DNA of 23,000 bases from a virus, in the IMG/VR virus record IMGVR_UViG_3300028393_000351, positions 1-23,000 of that record; one strand, written 5' to 3'. This document shows, one piece after another, positions 7,827 to 16,310 of this stretch. Below the pieces are notes generated by a model. It was not told the origin of the DNA. It did not search any database and saw only the letters and a list, made by a program, of their open reading frames with translations. Numbering within the stretch: the first letter of the stretch is position 1; the number at the start of each line of letters is the position of its first letter. Both the position numbers and the translations under genes were made by a program.

Positions 7827-9650
7827 ATGCAATCGCAAAACGGTACACCCCAAGGGCTTGCAGGGCTTGCACAACAACGGCAACAACCGCAGATGCCTAA
7901 CCCCGGCAACGCAAGTCCTATGGCTGGGCTGGGGAGTGTGGATGACCGTGTTTCAGCATATCAAGGCAACACAAAGCCGCTGGAGCAACGCTACGCAATG
8001 GGTCAAGACCTGCTTGATCTACTAGCACTCCAAAAGATTAAGTCCCAGAAGGACGCCGCTGCACGTCAAATGCAGTTGCAGATGGCGCAGCAAAACGCCC
8101 AGAACGGGCAAGCAAACATGACCGTAGCTCAGCAACGTGAGCAAGAAGTCAATGAGTTGACTAAAAACGAGATGGCACAACAGCGGGGAGATACCGCACA
8201 AAAGCAGACTTCTGACCTGATGGCCGGTATTGCTGCTGCCCCCGGTGCAAACGCCGCTGCACAACCTAACGCCATGGCTGCTGGCGGTATCGTGGGGTAT
8301 GCCGGAGGCGGTGCAGTGGGCTACTTTAAGGGTGGTGATGTGGATGCTGCGCGAGAGCGCCGTAAAGTCGCCCAGCAAAAGTTGTATTCCTATGGGTTAC
8401 GCCAGCGCCAGCAAGACCCCGAGGGGTATGCAGCCGCAGAGAAAGAAAGTCAGGAAGCCCAAGAAGCTTTAAATGCAGCCGAAAAAGAACTTACCGGTGG
8501 CCCTGTTGGGGCTATGCTGCGCCCTATGGGCGCTCCTGTACCTCGCCCTGCCGCTGCCGCTGCCCCAACGCCCGAAGCGCAAGCAACTGCTGTACCACCT
8601 GCGGCTCCCTCTGCCGCCCCTCAAGCGGCCCCTCCTGCGGCCCCAAAACCCCCTACTCAACAGGCTGCCCCGAGCCCCTCTGGTGATGGTGCCTTACCTC
8701 CCGCTGGTGGAGCCTCACCGGTTCAACTCGGTGTAGCTGGCCCCGCAAACGCCTTGGGTGCCAAACTTGAAGATATTACGTTAAAAAATGCACAGGTTGA
8801 CCCCGCTGCCCGGCAGCTTTCGGAAGAAGAGCGTATTCAACAAAAAACGGCCCTTACACCCGAGCAACGCAAGGTGTATGAAGAAGGTATTGCCGGGTTA
8901 CAGAAGATGTACCAAATGCAGTATGACCCCGAACGCCTACGCCAAGAAGGTCTTAAACGTGCCTTGATCGGTGCGGGTGGCCGTCGCTACGGCGAGTTTG
9001 CCGGTGCGGCTACAGCGGGTATGGATTATGACGAGCAACAACGCGCTGCCAAGCTAAAAGAGTTCGGTGACGTGCAGAAGGCTCGCACGGGTCTGATTGA
9101 TATCGACCGCGCTAATGTCAAAGAAGGTATCGGTGCAGGTCAGAAAGCCTACGAACAGAGTAGCATGACCCAGCGTCAGGGTCTGGAGTCTGGCCGTGGT
9201 TTGTATGGTGACGATGTTAAGTCACGAGACACCCTATACAGTGTTAACGTGCAGTCTAAAGACAAAGCACTCGACCGCGAAATTGATAAACTTAAAGTTG
9301 CGGCACAGAACAATGCAACAGCGGCAATGCGGGAAGGGCAGTCCTACGATAAGGCTCGCACTATCTACTCAACCACAGTTAGTAGGGCCCAAGAACTTGA
9401 ACGTCGTTTGGATGATGATTTCTCCAAACAGTACGGTATGTTGCTCATGCAAGAGCAAAATGGCAAAATGGATCCCGCACAGAAAAATCAACTGGACACT
9501 GCGAAGCTACAGCTTCAACAGCAAAAAGCCAAGATTCGTAGCGAGTTGGAACCGGTGCTTGAATCGGCACGTCAAAAACTTGGCATAACGGACGGTAAAC
9601 TATCCGCAGAAGACAAAGCATTGGTGAACAAGTACTCGGAAGGTAAGTGA
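7827..9650 (+). CDS. Large internal virion / ejection-type protein
   Basis: This 607-aa, mostly helical protein starts at ATG 7827, six bases after AAGGA (7816-7820). The N-terminal 130 residues are Gln-rich. Around residues 148 to 172 it has AMAAGGIVGYAGGGAVGYFK, a glycine-rich hydrophobic patch with the shared A-x-G-G motif. Residues about 235 to 298 are a Pro/Ala-rich, probably disordered linker. From about 320 to 600 the sequence is long charged helices with likely coiled coil, including the stretch ERRLDDDFSKQYGMLLMQEQ. The stop at 9648-9650 is followed one base later by the start of the giant gene. Order and size recall the middle member of an ejection complex such as T7 gp15, but no sequence-level match is claimed. 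Confidence 0.6.
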   Translation: MQSQNGTPQGLAGLAQQRQQPQMPNPGNASPMAGLGSVDDRVSAYQGNTKPLEQRYAMGQDLLDLLALQKIKSQKDAAARQMQLQMAQQNAQNGQANMTVAQQREQEVNELTKNEMAQQRGDTAQKQTSDLMAGIAAAPGANAAAQPNAMAAGGIVGYAGGGAVGYFKGGDVDAARERRKVAQQKLYSYGLRQRQQDPEGYAAAEKESQEAQEALNAAEKELTGGPVGAMLRPMGAPVPRPAAAAAPTPEAQATAVPPAAPSAAPQAAPPAAPKPPTQQAAPSPSGDGALPPAGGASPVQLGVAGPANALGAKLEDITLKNAQVDPAARQLSEEERIQQKTALTPEQRKVYEEGIAGLQKMYQMQYDPERLRQEGLKRALIGAGGRRYGEFAGAATAGMDYDEQQRAAKLKEFGDVQKARTGLIDIDRANVKEGIGAGQKAYEQSSMTQRQGLESGRGLYGDDVKSRDTLYSVNVQSKDKALDREIDKLKVAAQNNATAAMREGQSYDKARTIYSTTVSRAQELERRLDDDFSKQYGMLLMQEQNGKMDPAQKNQLDTAKLQLQQQKAKIRSELEPVLESARQKLGITDGKLSAEDKALVNKYSEGK

Positions 9651-9651
9651 C

Positions 9652-12600
9652 ATGGACTTGCAAAATGTGCTGACCGCACTGCGGAATGCGGATGCGGCGG
9701 GTGACACGCAAGCTGCCCAACAGTTAGCACGGATCGCCCAATCCATGCGATCAGCCCCTTCCGAAGAGTCAGACATTGAGGCACGTTTGCAACAGCTACG
9801 TGCCGAACGCGAGGAGTTGCTCAAGCCAAAACCCACAGTTGGCGGCAACATCAAAGAGGCGTTCAAAGGCGTAGTCCCCGGTGCAATTGGCTTGCTTGAA
9901 ACTGCGGGAACTGGTATCGCAGCGTTGCTCCCCGACGACACAGAAAAGGCTGTGCGGGAACAAATCAAAGAGATTGCTGGCGTTGCCAAAAAACCATTTG
10001 AAGCGAGTGCGGGTTATGAAGATTCCGTCGGTCGTAAGTTAGGTGAAGGTTTAGGTTCAACCCTACCGTTCTTTGCCGCTGGCCCCCTCGGTATAGTTGG
10101 GCGTGTTGCCGCTAGTGGTCTTGGTGTTGCTGCTGGCGCTGGTGAAGCTCGTGAGGGTGCTGAAGCCAAGGGCGCAACTAAAGAAGAACGTTCTACCGCC
10201 ACACTACTCGGCGCACCTACTGGTCTGCTGGACATGCTGGCACCCCAGATTAAACCGTTTAAGAGTCTGGTAGGCACCGCACTAGCACGTGGTGGCATAG
10301 AGGGCGCAACGGAAGCCGCACAGAAAATAGCCCAGAACTTGATCGCCAAGGGTGTGTATGACCCCGAGCAACCTATTGTGGCTGGCTCTGGGGAAGAGGG
10401 TGCGTACGGCGCTGGAGTTGGTGCACTAGCTAGCTTGATTGTTGACATGACCGTGGGCCGTAAGGCTCGCCGCGCATCATTGGGGCTGGACAAAGAAACC
10501 CCTGCACCGGGGGGCGAAAAACCTGCTGCTGGGCAACAACTGTTGGGATACACCCCGCCTACGCCTATGGTTACCCCCGAGGGGGAAACACTCACCACCA
10601 CCGAACAGCAAGAAGCGTATGCGGCGCGGAAAAAAGCAGATGCGCAACAACGTGTACAAGACATACAAACTTCTGACCCCCTTGCCAACTTGTCCGCTGA
10701 CCAACGCGACCTTGCACGTCGTGGTAAAGAAGCCGCACTAGCCGAAGCATTCGGACAAAAGCAAGAGCCGGGGCAGCTTGGCTTGCCGGGAATTGAGCGT
10801 GAAGACGGTACTGTAGAGGTGCCCGGCCAAGGGCGCATATCCCCCAAAGCCGTAGAAGAAGTTAGGGCGGGGGAAGAAGTTGCGCCCAAGCAAGACACCC
10901 AAACCCGCGACATGATCGACGAGTTGGAAACCCAACAAATCGAAGAGATGCAGCAGGCCGATGCTGCAAAGCAAGACAAGGCTAAAGCGGATGAGGCACG
11001 CCTAAAGTTTGAGTCTGACCTTGCCGAATTGACTGGGCAGGTAGATAGGAAGCAGGAAAAAACAACTCAGGACACGCGCCTTGAGTTGTTACTGCCAATT
11101 GTTGAGTCAGACACTAAGAACATCCCTAAAGCATTTGTACAGAGTCTTAAGCGTGAGGGCATCACCAACACCAACCTCACTGACCGTGAACGTGACCTTA
11201 TCAACCGTGCCTACGACATTCGGCTGGCAGAGGCACCCGTGTTTGAAACCCTGCCGGTAATTAAACAGCCCGAAGGACAACTTAAAGCAATCGAGTCCCT
11301 TATTCCTGAAAAGAAGTCACAGCGTGTACCTGAACAGGTGGGTTTCCCGGGCATGGGTAAGCCGAAGGGTGCCGCACCCCAAGCGTTCTCTAAAGAAGAG
11401 CTTGCACTCCAAGAAGATCAAGATAAACAATTCGATACGGTGCTTACACCCGAGGTGTTGGCTAGCGCTGGGCTACCAAAGCAGTCGGGGTTCTATAAGC
11501 AGTTACTGAACATGGACATGGCTGATGCCGCTCAGCAGCCCATAGTTGCAAATATTTTTGGCCGTATACGTACTAACGCTAGCCTATCCGCATCGACTAA
11601 GGACGCAGTTGAAAACCTAGCTATGCGAGCATTTGGCGGACTTGCTAAGCAAGGCGATATGTTTGTACCGGCTACACCCACTACACCCACTAACACCACT
11701 AAGGAAGGTAAGAAAGATGCGACCCCAGCAAAGCCAGCCGCCAAAGAACCTGTCGCACGAGGACGTGGTACGGACACAGGAAATGTCGCTGGAGGAACTA
11801 GAACTAGCGATGCAGGTAGTAAAGTTAGCGGAGGGGAAGACAAGCGTGCTGGAGTTTCTGCCGATACCGAACAGCCTAAAGCACCTAAGTCCGCTGGATT
11901 GGGAAGTAGTGGGAAACCTGCTAATGTCTCTGGAGTACGAGCAAGCGTGGAGCCGAGTGCACTGAAGAAGGCCGAGCCGAAGGCCGAAGCTAAGCCCGAG
12001 GCTAAACCGGAAGTCAAGGCAGCGCCGAAGGTCGAGAAGGCCAAGCCAGAAACCAAGGCCGAAGCCAAGCCGGAAGTTAAGGCCGAAGCTAAGCCTGAAG
12101 CTAAGTCGACAGCCAAACCCGAGAAGGCCCAATCTAACGCAAGTTTCGGTGCGTACGGTCAAGTGATGGAGGCTGAAAGCCGGTCGGATGCGCTTGACTA
12201 TTTGGCGTATGACATGTACATAGCCATGTTTGAGAAGTTCAAACTGCTTACCCGCATTGACACGCTCAACGACATTAATGCACAGCTTCGCAACGGCCAA
12301 ATACCCGAGGTTGCATTCGGGCGTGAAGGTACAACTTCTATCGTGCCGTTGAGCGGTGGTAAGTATGCCAAGGCGTTTTACGAATCCCTGACGACGGCAG
12401 ACAAGAAAGCACTTGCAGGAAAAATGGCCGAGCACTTTGGCGCATCCGAAAATGCGGTGCGTCGTGGCACTGCGCAATTCAGCGCACAACAAGAGTTGGC
12501 CCGTGCTACTTCTGAGCAATTCAACGGCGATGTTCTAGAGCTTGCAAAAGATGCGGCGACCCTAAGTATGCCTTTGCACCCTGCCATCCGTAAGGCGTTG

Positions 12601-15600
12601 GAGGCCGGTGATCTGCGCGGCGCTCTGACTATGCTGGGTTCGCAAAACCTTGGCCGTGCATCTACGGCTGCTAAAAAGTTGTCCGACGCAATCGGCAAGA
12701 CTAAAGTCAAACTGGTTGCAGGTTTGAAGAACGATGCGGGTAACCCCGTTGCAGGTCTGTACGATCCCAAGACAGACACTATTACGCTAGACGCGGGTGC
12801 GGGTTTAAATAATCACGTGCTATTACATGAAGTTGTACACGCCGCCACCTCACATGTGCTAGATAACAAGTCACACCCAGTGACTAAACAACTTACAGAG
12901 CTTTACAACAATGTCAAAGACTCACTAGACACGGCGTACGGTGCGCAGTCTCTGGACGAGTTCGTTGCCGAAGCTTTCAGTAATCCAGAGTTCCAACAGA
13001 AGTTGGCAGGGATTAACCCCAAGGGTGAACCCATTACTGCGTTGCGTCGGTTCATGCACGCTATTAGGAATTTCATGCGTACCCTCATGGGTACTGGAAC
13101 AAAGAGTATGGATACGGCGCTCGACGCTTCCGACTCGTTGACCAACGCTATCCTGTCCCCTGCACCTGAGTACCGCGATGCGGGGTCGCTATTTGCGGCA
13201 TCCTTATTGGGTAAGAGTTCCGCAGTTTTCAAGTCTTTGGACGACCGAATCCTCTCGCTACCAGCGATGGACAACAAGATTGTTAGTGGTATCTACGAGT
13301 TGTTCCGTGAAGGAGTACCTTCAGCCACTAAAAAAATCGTGCTTCGTAGCTTGCCGCTAAACGCGCTAACAGAGGTCGCCAAAAAAGATATCCCCATGGC
13401 CCCTAAACTATCCGAGTTGGAAAAGCTTTGGAGTGGCGCGGTCGATAAGCGCAAGCAAGCTGCGCAAGCTACCATGAAAAACATCCAGAACTGGATTAAA
13501 GGCAACCCCGAGAAAGAAGCTACGTTAAACGACGTTATTGCTAACAGCACGTTGGAGCAGGTTGACCCATCTAAGCCCCGCGCTGACTACAAAGGCCAGC
13601 AGTCCGAAAGCGGCGCAGACAAGCAAAAAGTGTGGGACGACCTGCAACCTAAGTGGAACAAGCTTGGCCCCGAGGGGCAGAGTGCTTACAAGCAGATGCG
13701 TGACACGTACGCCAAGACTTATGGCGAGTTAGTTGACTTGTTGCTTGCTAGGGTTGACTCTTCCGTAAAAGACAAAGAAGACGCCAAGAAACTTAAAGCT
13801 GAGATTTACCAGCGCCTTATGGCTAAAGGCAAGATCGAACCGTACTTCCCACTATCACGTTCCGGCGACTACCGCCTCTCATACGACCTTAAAGGGGAGC
13901 ACTACGTCGAGCACTATGAGAATTCGGTTGATCGTGAACGGGCAATAAAGGCGCTGGAAGCCGACGGCACGGCTAAGAACGTGCAGAGATTTAAGAGTGG
14001 TGATTCCAAGCGGACGTATAAAGATGCGCCGTCAACATCGTTTGTAAATTCTGTGTTGCGTACGCTAGACGCTAACAAAGTTGATCCCGAAGTAACCGAC
14101 GAGATCATGCGCACTTTCCTAAACATGATGCCGGAGTCGTCGTTTGCACAGGCGTTCCGTAAACGTAAGAACACGCCCGGTTTTAACTTTGATGCAACCG
14201 CCACGTTCTATACCCGGTCTATGGGCATGGCCCACCAGATGGCTAATCTTGAATACGGTAACAAGATGTACCAACTGCGCGATGAGATTGAGGAACACGT
14301 CAAAACAAAGAATACTACTGAACCCGCCCGTGCTATGGCCGACGAACTGAACGGTCACATCAAGACATTGGTAAGTCCTGAAATTGCACCTTGGTCAAAG
14401 GCTCTGACCTCCACAGCTTTTGGTTGGACATTGGGTTTTAACGTATCGTCTGCGGTCGTCAACTTGTCGCAAGTCCCACTGGTGATGGTGCCTTACCTCG
14501 GCGGTAAGTACGGCTACTCCGAAACGACTAAAGCCATAGGTTCAGCAACCCGTTTGTTTTTCGGCAGCGGCCTCAAACGCAACGCCGAGATGACTGTACC
14601 TACCGCTGACGGCAAGTCCAAGATCGAACTGAAAGCCAGCTTCTCTTTGGACAATTACGACTTTGATGCCAAGGGGGTTCCAGAAGATGTTAAGCAACTA
14701 AAAGAATTATCTGAAGTTGCAGCGGACTACGGCTTACTTAGCCGGTCATTGACGCACGACATTCTAGACATGGACGAGAAGTCCACTGTACTTAACCGTG
14801 TAAACGCATGGTCTGGGTTTATCTTCCACCATGGCGAGCGTATGAATCGTCAGGTTTCGCTGATTGCTTCTTACAAGCTTGAGCTTGAGCGCATGGCTAA
14901 AGCCGGTGAAGATATCAACAGCGCCTCACGCACCGAAGCGGCCAAACGCGCCGTGGAGATTACTGAGTTGATGAACGGTGGCGCATCCGCAGGTAGTGCC
15001 CCGCTGCTGGCAAAGAACTCGCTGGGCAAGGTCTTGTTCATGTACAAGCGGTACGGTGTTTCCATGTATTACATGATGTTCAAGACGGCCCGGGAAGCTA
15101 TGAAGTCTGAGGACAAGCAAGTACGCGACGCTGCTATGCGGCAAATCGTGGGTATTTATGCCTCCGCAGGAATGATGGCTGGGGTGCAGGGTCTGCCAAT
15201 GTTTGGCATCTTGGCTGCTGTATATAACTTGTTCAAGGGTGATGACGAGGACGATGCCGAGACCGCTGCACGCAAGTATCTTGGTGAGGGTCTGTTCAAC
15301 GGCGCAGTCAACTACCTGACCGGCAGTGCCATCTCCAACCGTATCGGCTTGTCTGACCTGCTGATTAGCAGCACGGGATATAAAGAGCAAGACAACGCAA
15401 TGTTGGCCTTTATGCAGCTTATGGGTGGCCCGGTTTACGGTGTTGCTGATCGGATACAGCAAGGCGTTAAGATGATTAACGAGGGTGACACCGAACGTGG
15501 TTTGGAGCGCATGCTTCCCGCAGGTATCGCCAACGGTATGAAAGGTATCCGGTTTGCCACAGAAGGTGCCAACACACTGCGTGGAGACCCCATTACCGGT

Positions 15601-15966
15601 GAGATGTCAACATCTAATGCAGCGGCGCAATTCTTTGGGTTTGCCCCCGCCGAATACACCCGTCAGCTAGAGATCAACGCTTCCCTAAAGAACATCGACC
15701 GACGCGCCGCTACACAACGCACCAAGGCGTTGCGCGACTACTACATTGCTGCACGGGTCGGGGATACTGATGGGATGGCTGATGCCATGGAGGACATGAT
15801 GAAGTTCAACCGTGCCCACCCCGGATATGCGATTACAGCTAAGACGGTGCAGAATTCTATGGCTCAGCACATGAGAACAACTCAGTCTATGTACCACGGC
15901 GTTACCTTCAGCAAGGGTATGCGCAACGAGCTATTGCAGAACGCTTCGGAGTTTGACGAGGATTAA
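9652..15966 (+). CDS. Giant polyvalent-type virion protein with HEVVH metallopeptidase
   Basis: This 2104-aa protein is the last gene of the virion block. Residues about 60 to 270 have Gly/Ala-rich amphipathic stretches (VVPGAIGLLETAGTGIAALL), suited to membrane interaction. Residues about 770 to 825 form a Lys/Pro/Ala/Glu linker. Residues about 1025 to 1145 look like a zincin peptidase: H1059-E1060-x2-H1063 forms HEVVH, and the downstream SLDEFVAEAFSNP offers E1103 or E1107 as third zinc ligand. Residues about 1580 to 1625 (FGWTLGFNVSSAVVNLSQVP and what follows) resemble large polyvalent-protein-associated domain 38. A hydrophobic stretch near 1835 to 1860 may insert in a membrane. Proteins of this kind are thought to be packaged and injected with phage DNA, and the peptidase may act on host or virion proteins. 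Domain names rest on pattern recognition. Confidence 0.75.
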   Translation: MDLQNVLTALRNADAAGDTQAAQQLARIAQSMRSAPSEESDIEARLQQLRAEREELLKPKPTVGGNIKEAFKGVVPGAIGLLETAGTGIAALLPDDTEKAVREQIKEIAGVAKKPFEASAGYEDSVGRKLGEGLGSTLPFFAAGPLGIVGRVAASGLGVAAGAGEAREGAEAKGATKEERSTATLLGAPTGLLDMLAPQIKPFKSLVGTALARGGIEGATEAAQKIAQNLIAKGVYDPEQPIVAGSGEEGAYGAGVGALASLIVDMTVGRKARRASLGLDKETPAPGGEKPAAGQQLLGYTPPTPMVTPEGETLTTTEQQEAYAARKKADAQQRVQDIQTSDPLANLSADQRDLARRGKEAALAEAFGQKQEPGQLGLPGIEREDGTVEVPGQGRISPKAVEEVRAGEEVAPKQDTQTRDMIDELETQQIEEMQQADAAKQDKAKADEARLKFESDLAELTGQVDRKQEKTTQDTRLELLLPIVESDTKNIPKAFVQSLKREGITNTNLTDRERDLINRAYDIRLAEAPVFETLPVIKQPEGQLKAIESLIPEKKSQRVPEQVGFPGMGKPKGAAPQAFSKEELALQEDQDKQFDTVLTPEVLASAGLPKQSGFYKQLLNMDMADAAQQPIVANIFGRIRTNASLSASTKDAVENLAMRAFGGLAKQGDMFVPATPTTPTNTTKEGKKDATPAKPAAKEPVARGRGTDTGNVAGGTRTSDAGSKVSGGEDKRAGVSADTEQPKAPKSAGLGSSGKPANVSGVRASVEPSALKKAEPKAEAKPEAKPEVKAAPKVEKAKPETKAEAKPEVKAEAKPEAKSTAKPEKAQSNASFGAYGQVMEAESRSDALDYLAYDMYIAMFEKFKLLTRIDTLNDINAQLRNGQIPEVAFGREGTTSIVPLSGGKYAKAFYESLTTADKKALAGKMAEHFGASENAVRRGTAQFSAQQELARATSEQFNGDVLELAKDAATLSMPLHPAIRKALEAGDLRGALTMLGSQNLGRASTAAKKLSDAIGKTKVKLVAGLKNDAGNPVAGLYDPKTDTITLDAGAGLNNHVLLHEVVHAATSHVLDNKSHPVTKQLTELYNNVKDSLDTAYGAQSLDEFVAEAFSNPEFQQKLAGINPKGEPITALRRFMHAIRNFMRTLMGTGTKSMDTALDASDSLTNAILSPAPEYRDAGSLFAASLLGKSSAVFKSLDDRILSLPAMDNKIVSGIYELFREGVPSATKKIVLRSLPLNALTEVAKKDIPMAPKLSELEKLWSGAVDKRKQAAQATMKNIQNWIKGNPEKEATLNDVIANSTLEQVDPSKPRADYKGQQSESGADKQKVWDDLQPKWNKLGPEGQSAYKQMRDTYAKTYGELVDLLLARVDSSVKDKEDAKKLKAEIYQRLMAKGKIEPYFPLSRSGDYRLSYDLKGEHYVEHYENSVDRERAIKALEADGTAKNVQRFKSGDSKRTYKDAPSTSFVNSVLRTLDANKVDPEVTDEIMRTFLNMMPESSFAQAFRKRKNTPGFNFDATATFYTRSMGMAHQMANLEYGNKMYQLRDEIEEHVKTKNTTEPARAMADELNGHIKTLVSPEIAPWSKALTSTAFGWTLGFNVSSAVVNLSQVPLVMVPYLGGKYGYSETTKAIGSATRLFFGSGLKRNAEMTVPTADGKSKIELKASFSLDNYDFDAKGVPEDVKQLKELSEVAADYGLLSRSLTHDILDMDEKSTVLNRVNAWSGFIFHHGERMNRQVSLIASYKLELERMAKAGEDINSASRTEAAKRAVEITELMNGGASAGSAPLLAKNSLGKVLFMYKRYGVSMYYMMFKTAREAMKSEDKQVRDAAMRQIVGIYASAGMMAGVQGLPMFGILAAVYNLFKGDDEDDAETAARKYLGEGLFNGAVNYLTGSAISNRIGLSDLLISSTGYKEQDNAMLAFMQLMGGPVYGVADRIQQGVKMINEGDTERGLERMLPAGIANGMKGIRFATEGANTLRGDPITGEMSTSNAAAQFFGFAPAEYTRQLEINASLKNIDRRAATQRTKALRDYYIAARVGDTDGMADAMEDMMKFNRAHPGYAITAKTVQNSMAQHMRTTQSMYHGVTFSKGMRNELLQNASEFDED
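11970..12120 (+). repeat. Imperfect Lys-Pro-Glu-Ala coding repeat (linker)
   Basis: Repeated units encode K-A-E-A-K-P-E and K-P-E-V-K-A variants with partly repeated DNA such as aaggccgaagctaagcc. It separates the N-terminal half of the giant protein from its metallopeptidase half and is probably an extended, highly charged linker. Confidence 0.75.
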
Positions 15967-15995
15967 AAAAACCCCTGCTTTTTACGGCAGGGGTT
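15965..15995 (-). terminator. Intrinsic terminator between the converging gene blocks
   Basis: A perfect 9-bp stem (aacccctgc at 15970-15978, gcaggggtt at 15987-15995) encloses an eight-base loop. Read on the minus strand, the stem runs into seven T residues, two of them in the stem base, which makes a strong stop for the replication block. On the plus strand the hairpin directly follows the giant gene but is trailed only by ttaaatcctttt, so it is a weaker stop there. It probably serves both directions. Confidence 0.85.
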
Positions 15996-16046
15996 AAATC
16001 CTTTTCCAAGGAGAACGAAGACAGGGAGACTGTCAAGCGGATAGTA

Positions 16047-16310
16047 TCACAGCCGCCGCCAAATGCGAACCCCCCAGCGCCCTTTATCAATACCGGGCCT
16101 GTAGTGCATAACCCACCCCCACTCACTTGTTAGCTCGTGTACTTGCCGCACAAGTTCCAGCGTGTTTATGCAGGGGATGAACACCGAAGAGTCCACCGGA
16201 AACTCATCCCAACGGACAACAATCCGCACCCCATCGGGTGCGATGTCGTTAATCCTAATCCTGTTTTTCGAACAGCGCGGCGGTTGTCGCCATAATTTGC
16301 TCAGTTTCAT
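16047..16310 (-). CDS. Small phage protein of unknown function
   Basis: This 87-aa basic protein is the last gene of the minus-strand block. Its core IRINDIAPDGVRIVVRWDEF, then SVFIPCINT, then WRVRIW-like residues at the end (WGVRIWRRL), looks like a small beta-rich domain found in phage replication regions. I know of no activity. The only usual start is ATG at 16310, which overlaps the primase-helicase gene by 56 bases. The first 15 or so residues are therefore constrained by the other gene and may not be part of the fold. A weak AGGG lies about ten bases upstream of that start. The gene ends 52 bases from the terminator. Confidence 0.65.
   Translation of the reverse strand: MKLSKLWRQPPRCSKNRIRINDIAPDGVRIVVRWDEFPVDSSVFIPCINTLELVRQVHELTSEWGWVMHYRPGIDKGRWGVRIWRRL

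Noticed and set aside
10014-10979. Minus-strand open frame of 321 codons opposite the giant gene
   Set aside because: Ser/Ala/Pro/Cys-rich shadow translation with no ribosome site or motif, fully inside a convincing plus-strand gene.
11532-12519. Overlapping minus-strand open frames opposite the Lys-Pro-Glu-Ala linker
   Set aside because: Repetitive Leu/Gly/Ser or Phe/Arg products mirror the repeat on the other strand; no start signals.
16031-16036. Perfect TTGACA on the minus strand after the last gene of the block
   Set aside because: At 17-base spacing the following hexamer is ctcctt, which is no -10 box, and only a terminator and the end of a plus-strand gene lie downstream.
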